The translations under genes were made by a program, and so were the position numbers. Shown one piece after another: positions 54,207 through 61,692 of a stretch of DNA of 64,000 nucleotides (position 1 is the first letter of the stretch; each line of letters starts with the position of its first letter). The DNA comes from SHVO01 sp964576515 (GTDB lineage: Bacteria > Pseudomonadota > Alphaproteobacteria > Rhodospirillales > Rhodospirillaceae): the NCBI GenBank assembly GCA_964576515.1, contig CAZNUW010000010.1, forward strand, positions 75,956 to 139,955. The letters run 5' to 3'. The notes below the pieces were generated by a model. That model ran no database searches. It saw nothing but the letters and a program-made list of their open reading frames with translations, and was not told where the DNA came from.

Positions 54207-54752
54207 TTATACCTGCTTCTGCCGCCACACGTCGCGGGTTAGCTCAAGCTCGACGCCCGGAATTTCGGCATTCCTGGCGAGGCAGGCGTGCATGGCGCGG
54301 CCTGTTTCCACGAATCCGAGCTTGTCCAGCACGCGGCCCGAGGCTTCGTTGTCCACATAGCGGGACGCGCCGACGGCCGCGAGGCCCAGCCAGCCGAATC
54401 CGAACCCTAAGGCCGCCTTGGCGGCTTCGGTCGCATACCCGAATCCCCAATAGGACGCCGCGATCCAATAGCCGAATCGGAACTGCCCGCGTTCGCGCGA
54501 TTCTTCCAGGCCGATCCCACCGATCAGCTTGTTGTGCAGCGTGACCGCGAAGGGGAAGCTTTCCCCGCGCACCCGGCCGTCGTCGTGGGTCGTGATCCAC
54601 TCCGCGGCGCGTCCTGGCGGGTAGGGGAAGGGCACGCGCGACAGCATGCGCGCGACCGCCCATGCGCCAATCAGCTCCCCGACGCGCGGCGCATCGGCGA
54701 GGGTGAGGGGGCGTAAGGCCAAACGCTCGGTTCTGATGGAGAGGTCGATCAT
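54207..54752 (-). CDS. GNAT family N-acetyltransferase (RimJ-like)
   Basis: From the ATG at 54752 the product has 181 residues and begins MIDLSIRTERLALRPLTLAD, the usual start of RimJ/RimL-type GNAT proteins. The acetyl-CoA core is visible in FRFGYWIAASYWGFGYATEA and the end in ASGRVLDKLGFVETG. The longer frame to 54842 runs through a terminator and is rejected. The gene sits between rpmA and obgE, a placement I recall from other alphaproteobacteria, but its substrate is unknown. Confidence 0.88.
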   Translation of the reverse strand: MIDLSIRTERLALRPLTLADAPRVGELIGAWAVARMLSRVPFPYPPGRAAEWITTHDDGRVRGESFPFAVTLHNKLIGGIGLEESRERGQFRFGYWIAASYWGFGYATEAAKAALGFGFGWLGLAAVGASRYVDNEASGRVLDKLGFVETGRAMHACLARNAEIPGVELELTRDVWRQKQV

Positions 54753-54771
54753 GAGGATCACTTCGGACAAT

Positions 54772-54803
54772 AAAAAAAGGAGACGGTTTCCCGTCTCCTT
54801 TTT
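54772..54803. terminator. Bidirectional-looking terminator after rpmA
   Basis: AAAAAGGAGACGG (54774-54786) pairs with 54791-54803 over a 4-base loop. A and T runs flank both sides, so it can terminate the rplU-rpmA transcript on the minus strand. It lies 20 bases before the GNAT start codon, so the GNAT-obgE group needs readthrough or a promoter overlapping the hairpin. Confidence 0.85.
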
Positions 54804-54851
54804 CATTCGGTAACACCGCCGGCAGATGCCGACGGGGTGCATCTGCTTGCG

Positions 54852-55124
54852 TTAGTTCGCCTTCGCTGCCGGCTTCGGGTCGACCGAAACGTACACACGG
54901 CCCTTCGACGACGTCTTGAAGCTGACGTTGCCGTCCAGGAGCGCGAAAATCGTGTAGTCCTTGCCGAGGCCGACGTTCTTGCCCGGATGCCACTTCGTGC
55001 CGCGCTGGCGGACGAGGATGTTGCCGGCGACGACGGCTTCACCGCCGAACTTCTTCACGCCAAGGCGTTTGCCGATTGTATCGCGACCGTTCGAGGACGA
55101 GCCGCCGGATTTCTTATGTGCCAT
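54852..55124 (-). CDS. rpmA: 50S ribosomal protein L27
   Basis: The 90-residue protein begins MAHKKSGGSSSNGRDTIGKR and contains LGVKKFGGEAVVAGNILVRQ and GTKWHPGKNVGLGKDYTIFA, canonical L27. No N-terminal cleavable extension of the firmicute type is present. It follows rplU by 32 bases. Confidence 0.98.
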   Translation of the reverse strand: MAHKKSGGSSSNGRDTIGKRLGVKKFGGEAVVAGNILVRQRGTKWHPGKNVGLGKDYTIFALLDGNVSFKTSSKGRVYVSVDPKPAAKAN

Positions 55125-55156
55125 TGCCTAACTCCTTCTCTCTCTAAACGGGGCCG

Positions 55157-55627
55157 TTAGGCCTCGGCCTTCTTGGTTGTCTTCTTCGCGGCGGCCTTCT
55201 TGGCCGGCTTCGCTTCGCCTTCAGCGGCGGCGGCCTTCTTCGGCGCAGCTTTCTTCGCGGCCTTCGGAGCGGCGGCTGTCTTCTCGGCGGCCTTCTTTTC
55301 AGTGGCCGGCGTCGCGGTCACGGCCAAGCCGATGCCCATGTCGCTGATCTTCACCAGGGTCAGGTTCTGACGGTGACCGGTGCGGCGGCGATAGTGCTTA
55401 CGACGGCGCTTCTTGAAGATGATCTTCTTGTCGTCGCGGAACTGACGCACGACCACGGCGGCGACCTTCGCGTCCGCGATGGACGGGGCGCCGATCTTGT
55501 CGCCCAGGGCGAGCACGGTGTCGAACACCACGGTGGCGCCGGCGTCGGCGTCCAACTTTTCCACGGCGATGACGTCGTCTTTCGTGACGCGATACTGTTT
55601 GCCGCCCGTCTTGATTACTGCGAACAT
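55157..55627 (-). CDS. rplU: 50S ribosomal protein L21 with a long Lys/Ala tail
   Basis: The first 100 or so residues (MFAVIKTGGKQYRVTKDDVI, FKKRRRKHYRRRTGHRQNLT) are standard L21. The remaining 50 residues are a low-complexity Lys/Ala tail (AAPKAAKKAAPKKAAAAEGE and similar). The total is 156 residues against about 103 for E. coli L21. Such tails are seen in other alphaproteobacteria. It starts the rplU-rpmA unit. Confidence 0.96.
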   Translation of the reverse strand: MFAVIKTGGKQYRVTKDDVIAVEKLDADAGATVVFDTVLALGDKIGAPSIADAKVAAVVVRQFRDDKKIIFKKRRRKHYRRRTGHRQNLTLVKISDMGIGLAVTATPATEKKAAEKTAAAPKAAKKAAPKKAAAAEGEAKPAKKAAAKKTTKKAEA

Positions 55628-55766
55628 GGTCGAACCTTAAGCCAAACGAAAAGGGCGGCCACACATCTACGGGCCGCGCCGGAAGCGGGGTGAATATACC
55701 GCAAGGACTGCCAAGTCAATGGCAACCGGCCCCACTTCTAAGGCGGCGTCAGCGGTTTTTATGGAG

Positions 55767-55792
55767 CTCATTTGTTAATTCTTAACAATGAG
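55767..55792. promoter_or_regulatory. AT-rich near-perfect palindrome
   Basis: CTCATTTGTTAA (55767-55778) and TTAACAATGAG (55782-55792) are complementary apart from one extra T, with a 3-base centre. It lies in the 260-base gap between the divergent rplU and QEGLA genes and stands out by its low GC content. It may be an operator or a transcribed hairpin; there is no T tract. Confidence 0.4.
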
Positions 55793-55888
55793 TTAGCAAG
55801 TCGACCTCACCTGGCCGGGAAAGCCGGGACGCCCACCCGCGCCCGAATCCCCGCATCGGCCCCCTTTCGCGGCCTGGACGCCTGATCC

Positions 55889-57280
55889 ATGGAAGGCGCC
55901 GGAGTCCCCGAGTCTGCCTCCGAGTCTGGCCCAATGTCCGGTCCCCCACCCGACCGGCTGAGCCCCGCGGTCATCGAACGCCTGACCGCCGCCGCCCAGC
56001 TCCTGCGGAAAGCTGAAAAGCCGGTCCGGGTCTTGCGGGCCGTGGCCTGGGGGCCCGAGGTCGCCGAACGGTTTTTCGCCGCCGGCGGCAAGGAGCTTCC
56101 CCAGGTCGCCTACACGCCCTTGGACCCCGCGCCCGTTCACGAAGCGCTCGCGGCGGCCCGCGCGCTCATCGACGGCGACGGTCCGGTGCAGATCTGGCTG
56201 CGCCGCTGCGCCGAGGTGATCGGCACGGGCGCCGACATGCTGGCGGGCATCGGCACGAAGCAGTTCCATATCCAGTCGGTGCGTCTCTACGGCTCGCCGC
56301 AGGCCGATCTCCTGCAATGCGATGTGCGCCCGCTCGACCTCGCGCGCATGCTCGATTATGTGCTGGGGCCTTTCCTCAATCTCGAGATCAATCTCGACAC
56401 CAAGGATGCGCGCACGCTCACCGCGCAAGAATTGGCCGCGCGCATGAGCGCGGTGCTTGGCCGCCACTTCGGGGACGCTTCGCCGAAGGTCGAGATTGTC
56501 GATCATCTTTCGTCCAATGCTTTGGCCGGCGCGCGCTATATCCGCTTGCGCAAAGACGCCGTGTTCTCCGACCGCGATCTCTCGCAGCTCGTGCAACACG
56601 AGGCCTTTGTGCATATCGCAACATCGCTGAACGGCGCGGCGCAAAAGGCGTTTCCGTTCTTAAGCGCGGGCCATCCCGGCACCACGCGCACGCAGGAAGG
56701 CCTGGCGGTGTTCGCCGAATTGATCTCCGGCGCCATGGATCCGTCGCGCCTGCTGCGCCTCGCCGATCGTGTGCTCGCGATTCAAATGGCGATGGACGGC
56801 GCCGACTTCCTCGAGCTTTACAGATTTTTCCGCGAACGCACGCACAACGAATTCAGCGCGTTCGAGAACGCGCGCCGCATCGTGCGCGGCGGTCTTGTCG
56901 AAGGCGGCGGCCCGTTCACGAAGGACTCGGTCTATCTCGAAGGGCTGGTGCGCGTGCACAACTTCCTGCGCATCGCCGTCCAGGAAACGCGCGTCGACGC
57001 CATCCGCCTGCTCTTCGCGGGCAAGATGGACATCGAGGACATGCCCGCCATCACCACGCTCGCCGCGCACGGCCTCTGCGTCTTCCCGCGGTTCCTGCCG
57101 CCCTGGGCGCGCGACCTCAGGTTCCTCGTCTCCTATATCGCCTACTCGGCGTTCCTGAACCGGATGAACCTGGACCGGGTCCGCGACCACTACCGCGAAC
57201 TGCTGGCCCGGTGCGCCCCTCCGATTCTCGGGGCCGCCGGCGGAACCCCGGCCCCGGCCGCCGGCGCGGCCGGCGACTAA
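55889..57280 (+). CDS. QEGLA-motif (DUF1704, MATCAP-like) putative metallopeptidase
   Basis: The 463-residue protein carries HEAFVHIATS (HExxxH) and TRTQEGLAVFAE, the QEGLA motif that names this family (often annotated flavohemoglobin expression-modulating). In eukaryotes DUF1704 members are the MATCAP tyrosine carboxypeptidases of tubulin, where HExxxH and a glutamate in the QEG segment bind zinc. Here the same residues are present, so a metallopeptidase activity is likely, though the bacterial substrate is unknown. An ATG at 55934 is an alternative start; no strong ribosome binding site decides. tRNA-Ser(CGA) follows 135 bases later. Confidence 0.85.
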   Translation: MEGAGVPESASESGPMSGPPPDRLSPAVIERLTAAAQLLRKAEKPVRVLRAVAWGPEVAERFFAAGGKELPQVAYTPLDPAPVHEALAAARALIDGDGPVQIWLRRCAEVIGTGADMLAGIGTKQFHIQSVRLYGSPQADLLQCDVRPLDLARMLDYVLGPFLNLEINLDTKDARTLTAQELAARMSAVLGRHFGDASPKVEIVDHLSSNALAGARYIRLRKDAVFSDRDLSQLVQHEAFVHIATSLNGAAQKAFPFLSAGHPGTTRTQEGLAVFAELISGAMDPSRLLRLADRVLAIQMAMDGADFLELYRFFRERTHNEFSAFENARRIVRGGLVEGGGPFTKDSVYLEGLVRVHNFLRIAVQETRVDAIRLLFAGKMDIEDMPAITTLAAHGLCVFPRFLPPWARDLRFLVSYIAYSAFLNRMNLDRVRDHYRELLARCAPPILGAAGGTPAPAAGAAGD

Positions 57281-57415
57281 AAGGCCCGGAAATTCAGGGA
57301 ATTACCCCGGCCCGCCGCCCCGCAAGCCACTGTTGCGGCGGGCGCGGTCTTCGGTTAGTTTCCGCCCTCGAAAAAAGACGGCCGCACGCTCGCTATATAT
57401 AAGGTGTGCCCTCGC

Positions 57416-57505
<90 letters not shown>

Positions 57506-57598
57506 TTATTTTGAAATTTATCATTTATTTTCAGAGGGTTGAGCGGAGGCCATAGTGTCCTGCCCATCCCTGTACCCATCTTACGCCTGTGGGTGTGC

Positions 57599-57913
57599 CT
57601 AGACTCGGATGTTAACGACTATCGATCCGAATGTGCTTCGGCGGGGGTACGGTTTAATAGCTGTCAAATTGAGCACGGGCACAGGTTGCTCTTCCTTAAC
57701 GGCACTTACAGAGATGTTCCGCTGCCGGCAGTTCTTGCAGCGCCACGGTATATGATTCACTGGGACGTTGTCCGCCGCGCGAATGAGGCTAACCGCAATG
57801 AGGGCCTCATGGCGGCATGCTAGAACAAGGCATTGGATGCGTAGGTGCGTCACTCCGTCCTTGCGGCAGTCCGCGAGAGTGGGTCCTGCAGCATAGATAC
57901 GATTGTGTCCCAT
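57599..57913 (-). CDS. Small Cys-rich (zinc-ribbon-like) protein
   Basis: The ATG at 57913 gives 104 residues beginning MGHNRIYAAGPTLADCRKDG. It has a cysteine pair in QCLVLACRHEA and another in WRCKNCRQ, with DNVPVNHIPWRC between, a layout like small alphaproteobacterial proteins that use two Cys pairs to bind zinc. An in-frame ATG at 57988 is an alternative start. The function is unknown. It is the first gene of the putative island on the minus strand. Confidence 0.5.
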   Translation of the reverse strand: MGHNRIYAAGPTLADCRKDGVTHLRIQCLVLACRHEALIAVSLIRAADNVPVNHIPWRCKNCRQRNISVSAVKEEQPVPVLNLTAIKPYPRRSTFGSIVVNIRV

Positions 57914-58015
57914 CGGTCGGAACCTAGGGCGATTCCCAAAAAGAACAAACAGGGAACTTTCGCGAGTGCGGCTAAAGTTGGTGCTCACGTTCGATAGGTT
58001 AGCTTACGCAGCCTT

Positions 58016-58306
58016 TCACTCTGGCTCGCATTTCTCTTTCCAGAGGTGAATATCGACGTAGGTCACGTCGGTGCGAGCAATGCGCGCACCTTCCAGTCTG
58101 CACCATTCCGCAAGTCTTTCTTGGTCCTTCACAAAAAGCGAAAATAGACATTGGGCAAATTGGGGCGTTCCCGTCTGGAATCCGAAGGACGCACACAACT
58201 CACGATGCTCTTCGGTTGGCCCTTGTTCGGCCGCCAGTCCGCTGCCTCCAAATACAAGGAGCGAGGCGGCGATGGTGACGCTAATAAACCGTGCATTGGG
58301 TTTCAT
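58016..58306 (-). CDS. Small secreted protein of unknown function
   Basis: ATG 58306 is preceded by GGAGG at a good distance and gives 96 residues with a signal peptide (MKPNARFISVTIAASLLVFG, cleavage near LAA-EQ). The mature part has cysteines in RELCASFG, AQCLFSLF, EWCRLEG and KEKCEPE and likely forms disulfides in the periplasm. I recognise no family. The frame up to 58381 is open but less well supported. Confidence 0.6.
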   Translation of the reverse strand: MKPNARFISVTIAASLLVFGGSGLAAEQGPTEEHRELCASFGFQTGTPQFAQCLFSLFVKDQERLAEWCRLEGARIARTDVTYVDIHLWKEKCEPE

Positions 58307-58393
58307 TTGACCTCCGTCCGAAGCAGTAATTGAGCTCAGGCTTAGGCGCGTCATTCGATGTGACAAAAAGTTGGTGCCCACGGCCCCCAGCCA

Positions 58394-58879
58394 TCATTGG
58401 GACCTGCGCTTTGACGACTGTTCGCGCCGCCACTCCCACGGCGGTTGGAACGTTCCGGACCAAAGGCCTCGCGTAAATATCTTGGCCTCGGTTTCGGCTG
58501 AGTCATACATCGATCCGCCGTACCGCCGATAAGCAAGGGCCATCCCGGCAGCTACCATCTCAGCACCAATATCGCGGCCATCCGGCAGGTGGCATATGGC
58601 GACGGTGCGGCCGTAACGGTCGCGGTCCTTTTCCTCGCAGGTAAGAGTTTCGGCGCCCACCAACTCACGGAGATATTTGCTGGCCTCCTGACCGCAGAGC
58701 CAAGCCAATCCCTCGCGCGAGCAGGACTGTTTGCCTTCGGGAGCGTCGATGGCGAATAGCCGTATGCGGGTGTCGACGATGCGGAGAGTATCGCCATCGG
58801 TGACGACGGCGGGGCCGCGAAGTTCGGACGCAACGACGGGAGCCGAAAGGAATAGCGCAACGCTAAGGATTCGCCACAC
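58394..58879 (-). CDS. Secreted thermonuclease-family (SNase-like) protein
   Basis: The product has the staphylococcal-nuclease core: VVTDGDTLRIVDTRIRLFAI with DAPEG (metal-binding Asp and first active-site region), CSREGLAWLCGQEAS and DRYGRTVAICHL. A hydrophobic signal (VWRILSVALFLSAPVVA) precedes it, so it is exported. The start is uncertain: GTG 58879 leads straight into the signal peptide and overlaps the lipoprotein gene, and the frame is open to 58993. With the GTG the protein has 161 residues. Nucleic acid cleavage is likely; the biological role is not known. Confidence 0.75.
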   Translation of the reverse strand: MWRILSVALFLSAPVVASELRGPAVVTDGDTLRIVDTRIRLFAIDAPEGKQSCSREGLAWLCGQEASKYLRELVGAETLTCEEKDRDRYGRTVAICHLPDGRDIGAEMVAAGMALAYRRYGGSMYDSAETEAKIFTRGLWSGTFQPPWEWRREQSSKRRSQ

Positions 58880-59066
58880 GTTGATAGCCAGCCTTCTGGA
58901 AGTCTTGAACACAAGCTCGGAGGCTTTCGGCGCCAAGCTGCGCGGTCCTGCCACCCGTTGCGTCGTAGGGGCCGCACTGGACCGTCTTACCATCGCGAGC
59001 GAGATAGACCGTTTCTGTTGTGGCGCAGCCGCTCAAAACCACCAACACGAAAACCCATTTTTTCAT
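58863..59066 (-). CDS. Small lipoprotein
   Basis: A 67-residue precursor starting MKKWVFVLVVLSGCATTETV, with lipobox LSGC, so it should be lipidated and anchored. The mature part contains CGPYDATGG and RACVQDFQKAGYQRV. AGGGGG precedes the ATG. Similar tiny lipoproteins with a CATTETVYL start are common in proteobacteria and have no assigned function. Its 3' end overlaps the presumed start of the nuclease gene. Confidence 0.75.
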   Translation of the reverse strand: MKKWVFVLVVLSGCATTETVYLARDGKTVQCGPYDATGGRTAQLGAESLRACVQDFQKAGYQRVANP

Positions 59067-59105
59067 CGGTGCCCCCTGACGCTGTATCTCAACTGTACAT
59101 GCTTC

Positions 59106-59264
59106 CTAGTCAGCGCGCCAAAGGCGGAAGCATGTGAATGCAGCCATGCCGGCAAGGAAACTGGCCACAGTGGCAAACTCTAGCCTGGTCGCGCTCCATG
59201 CGGCCGTAGAACAGAACGTCCCGGACGCGAACAGCCCCGTGAGCCAAATCCCCCATCGCTTCAT
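59106..59264 (-). CDS. Very small membrane protein (52 aa)
   Basis: An ATG at 59264 opens a 52-residue frame, MKRWGIWLTGLFASGTFCST to FRLWRAD, with two hydrophobic segments (about 4-22 and 30-48). It is too short for ordinary gene calls. The two-helix layout and its position before a lipoprotein and a nuclease could be a holin-like membrane protein, but no family is recognised. Confidence 0.4.
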   Translation of the reverse strand: MKRWGIWLTGLFASGTFCSTAAWSATRLEFATVASFLAGMAAFTCFRLWRAD

Positions 59265-59299
59265 GGTAGACCCCGCTTCGATGTACTTGAGCCCTAAGC

Positions 59300-59554
59300 C
59301 TAGCCTACTGCAGCGACTAACTTCCGACTATCTTTGATTAGCGCGCGGAGTGACCGACGCGCTGCGATGGCATCGGCCGAATAGCGTCCATGCTTCCAGG
59401 CGTTGCGATTTCCCTTCGGTGCGCCGCTTCCATCCGCTCCACCGTGCATCCGGCAGCGCGGCCGGCCTTTAACTTTCGGTGCTCGGCACGGGTTCCCGCT
59501 GCGCGTCTTGGCTTGGCATCGGGGTGCCTGGTTCATAGCTGAGAGTTGGTGCAT
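59300..59554 (-). CDS. Small HGGxxGAP-type protein (island module)
   Basis: From ATG 59554 (GGAAGGA upstream) the product has 84 residues and contains APRCQAKTRSGNPCRAPKVK, CRMHGGADGSGAPKGNRNAW and KHGRYSADAIAARR. This Cys/His and basic pattern is common in small proteins of alphaproteobacterial islands and prophages, where I recall it next to the gene found here upstream. The cysteines and histidine may bind zinc. Its 5' part overlaps the preceding gene by 86 bases. Confidence 0.7.
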   Translation of the reverse strand: MHQLSAMNQAPRCQAKTRSGNPCRAPKVKGRPRCRMHGGADGSGAPKGNRNAWKHGRYSADAIAARRSLRALIKDSRKLVAAVG

Positions 59555-59882
59555 GGGCTTGTCCTTCCCGTTTTGTTGATGCCCCACCCCCCTGGACGTT
59601 GCCGGCGACGATTGCCTGTCCGCCGTCATGAACGTGCATATGGGTGACGGTCACCTGTTGCTGTCCTTTGCCCCGGTAGCGGTTCAACGCCTCTACCTGC
59701 GCTGCGAAAGTGCGGGTCAATTTGTTAAGGGCGTTCGAGGCGCTGTCCTGCTGTGGAATGTTCTCGACGTGATTCAGCCTGCGAGCGAAGGTCATGGTCG
59801 CATAGTGAACCGCTACCATTTGCGTTGTCAGCATTGCCTCCAAGGTGTCACGCGGTTCTAGCGCCTGGATCATTCCCAACAT
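59469..59882 (-). CDS. Hypothetical island protein with a KGQQQVTVTHMHVHDGGQA segment
   Basis: A 137-residue protein with an N-terminal helical part (TLEAMLTTQMVAVHYATMTF, NALNKLTRTFAAQVEALNRY) and a C-terminal RGKGQQQVTVTHMHVHDGGQ segment followed by a Pro/Ser-rich tail. I recall this pattern paired with the HGGxxGAP gene in alphaproteobacterial mobile regions. It may be a DNA-packaging or structural accessory, but nothing proves this. Its start overlaps the end of the winged-helix gene by 13 bases. Confidence 0.65.
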   Translation of the reverse strand: MLGMIQALEPRDTLEAMLTTQMVAVHYATMTFARRLNHVENIPQQDSASNALNKLTRTFAAQVEALNRYRGKGQQQVTVTHMHVHDGGQAIVAGNVQGGGASTKREGQAHAPTLSYEPGTPMPSQDAQREPVPSTES

Positions 59883-60169
59883 GCCATTGACGGCCGGATC
59901 CGCACGCTAGAGCGGAGGACGTACCGTGCATGACGGCCTGCAAATGGACCGCCGTGCCGTTCGTGAATCGTATCGACGTGGATGCCGTAGGCATGTCGCA
60001 ACTTATGAACGTATCCAGACCAGCGCGGCCCCGGATGGTCGATTGGCGTGCAGCCGTTGACACCGGCCTTCACCAACTCGGACAAGGCCCATGCGTCGCG
60101 GCCGGAAAGGGTCACGGTGCGGGTTTCAATGCCGTCGATAACTTCTGCGGTGATGTTAAGGCGCTTCAT
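59870..60169 (-). CDS. Winged-helix domain protein (island module)
   Basis: ATG 60169 gives 99 residues: MKRLNITAEVIDGIETRTVT, then LSGRDAWALSELVKAGVNGC and HVDTIHERHGGPFAGRHARY. This is the pattern of small winged-helix proteins in island modules (helix-turn-helix in RDAWALSELVKAG, wing in the HGGPFAGRHARYVL part). It probably binds DNA. ATGA overlap with the preceding 56-residue gene indicates an operon. Confidence 0.72.
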   Translation of the reverse strand: MKRLNITAEVIDGIETRTVTLSGRDAWALSELVKAGVNGCTPIDHPGPRWSGYVHKLRHAYGIHVDTIHERHGGPFAGRHARYVLRSSVRIRPSMACWE

Positions 60170-60336
60170 CGAGCACCTGTCGGACCGATGCCGTTCGCAG
60201 AGACAAATGCGAGCGCGTGGAGGGGGCTGATACCCGCGCGGATCGCGATGCGGCGGGCTACGAGCGGTAGACGGAGGCGGTCGTGAGCAGGTTGTTCGAA
60301 GTTGAAGCTTAGTTGACGGGGCGTTATGATTCTCAT
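60166..60336 (-). CDS. 56-residue protein of the island module
   Basis: An ATG at 60336 (AAGGA eight bases upstream) opens a short frame, MRIITPRQLSFNFEQPAHDR to GIGPTGAR, that ends in an ATGA overlap with the winged-helix gene. The central LPLVARRIAIRAGISPLHAL resembles a small helix-turn-helix. It is too short for standard calling, but the ribosome binding site and exact overlap support it. Confidence 0.6.
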   Translation of the reverse strand: MRIITPRQLSFNFEQPAHDRLRLPLVARRIAIRAGISPLHALAFVSANGIGPTGAR

Positions 60337-60414
60337 CGTTGATTTCCTTCGGCCTCACCTGCGCGTCTGCTTCCCGGCGTAGCGCGGTGGGGCCTTTTCT
60401 TTGGTTGTGGGGAT

Positions 60415-60618
60415 TTAGGCCGCTCTGGTCGGCTGGCTTGCAGCGCGAAGCAGGGTCGCCCAGGCTTCGGCATCGTCTTCATGGACTCGCGTGGCAGAGC
60501 CCATCTTCGTCAGTCGCAATCGGCCGGCGGCGGCTTCACGGTATGCTGTGGTTCGGGAACAGCCGTACCGCACGCAGAAGTGCGGGATCGGCATGAGTCG
60601 TTTGGAGTAGCTGTCCAT
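60415..60618 (-). CDS. Excisionase/AlpA-like DNA-binding protein
   Basis: A 67-residue protein starting MDSYSKRLMPIPHFCVRYGC, followed by SRTTAYREAAAGRLRLTKMG and ATRVHEDDAEAWATLL. This is the MerR-like winged-helix of excisionases and AlpA regulators. Such proteins bind at att sites to direct excision. ATG 60618 is preferred to the TTG two codons upstream. It heads the minus-strand module. Confidence 0.72.
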   Translation of the reverse strand: MDSYSKRLMPIPHFCVRYGCSRTTAYREAAAGRLRLTKMGSATRVHEDDAEAWATLLRAASQPTRAA

Positions 60619-60707
60619 CGTCAATCCTGTTGTCAGGGTTGTCCGCAGGTGGCTTTGCGGTTAACGAGGGAAATATGGGCGCGTCTACTCGCCTGGAAAA
60701 ATCCGTA

Positions 60708-61565
60708 TCAAATTTTTCTCTGAGTTGATTTGGGTTTTGCGTCGCCCCTTCTCCTGATGGTTTTTAGAATCCCAGCAGGTATCAGATTCCGTGGGGGCTT
60801 AGCCTCCACGCTCTGAATTTGCTTATGCACAGCCGCGACCGTTAACGGTCGGCCGTTCCTTCCCCTAAGACCAAGCCGCCGAATGACTGCGACACAGAAT
60901 GAAAGAAAGGGACTGGCGGGTTTTTCGTTCGCAACATCAAAGCTGGACTTGGGCACTTCGTTAAAAACATCGAACCAAGATATCCAAAGGCGTTCAATGA
61001 GAATGCGTCGTGCTTCGTCTCCTGGATTTCGGTCGCGGTCTTTAGTAATCCGCGACCGCGCGATGTTTGCAGCATCAGTTGCCATGGCGTTCAGGTCGAG
61101 AATTGCATTTATCGTGGAAGCCAACTGATCCAGATACATCAGGTCTGATAACTTTTTGAACCGTCGGGCAGCGGCTTGTCTAAGTTCGTACTTTGGAAAG
61201 TCTGGCAGATCGTCCGCGTTCTGACCCTTGTGTAAGTGTAGTTGCCTCCAAAGGCGGGCCGTAGTTTTCGCTATACCATCCAGTTGCGTCGCCTTTTGCG
61301 ACGGGCTCGGCCCTCGTGCCTTAACGGCTTCGCATAGGCTGAAGTAGGTGGCTGCAGAGCCATTTAAGCACTTCTCCAAATACTCCAAGCGGTCAACTGG
61401 CCTATGGACAACCTCTCCAGCGATAATATAGCTCGCACGGATTTTCGAAGCCGGAACCGATTTGCCGGTGACGGCAATAATCTCCCTGACGTGCTGAGAT
61501 GTGAAGTTCCGCCGTCCATCCACGCCGTCCGCGATGGTGTAATGATGTGGGCTGCCATCTTTCAT
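60708..61565 (-). CDS. Hypothetical island protein (285 aa)
   Basis: From ATG 61565 the product begins MKDGSPHHYTIADGVDGRRN and is rich in basic residues and helices, without signal peptide or membrane segment. The part RILIERLWISWFDVFNEVPK followed by EKPASPFLSFCVAVIRRLGL resembles a C-terminal region I associate with hypothetical proteins of alphaproteobacterial islands and prophages. No catalytic motif is seen. The frame is open to 61778, but the extra N-terminus overlaps the divergent gene region. Confidence 0.55.
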   Translation of the reverse strand: MKDGSPHHYTIADGVDGRRNFTSQHVREIIAVTGKSVPASKIRASYIIAGEVVHRPVDRLEYLEKCLNGSAATYFSLCEAVKARGPSPSQKATQLDGIAKTTARLWRQLHLHKGQNADDLPDFPKYELRQAAARRFKKLSDLMYLDQLASTINAILDLNAMATDAANIARSRITKDRDRNPGDEARRILIERLWISWFDVFNEVPKSSFDVANEKPASPFLSFCVAVIRRLGLRGRNGRPLTVAAVHKQIQSVEAKPPRNLIPAGILKTIRRRGDAKPKSTQRKI

Positions 61566-61692
61566 CGCACGCTCCGCAATCGTGCCCGCATAGAAGTGAG
61601 GCGCGGCGGTCGTGTGCGGTACGCGATGTTCGGGGATCAGCCTAGCCGCGCCTGTGATAATATACCCGCGAATGGTGGGGGACGCGATTGCG

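Noticed and set aside
57539..57823. Plus-strand 94-codon frame after tRNA-Ser(CGA)
   Set aside because: It is antisense to the Cys-pair protein at 57599-57913, which has a more protein-like pattern; neither coding style nor start signal supports the plus frame.
59628..59861. Plus-strand 77-codon frame
   Set aside because: It is a shadow of the minus-strand island gene at 59469-59882, which overlaps its neighbours in operon fashion.
61612..61692. Upstream extension of the HEPN-like gene to 61612
   Set aside because: The added residues are not supported by a ribosome binding site and overlap the promoter region of the divergent gene.
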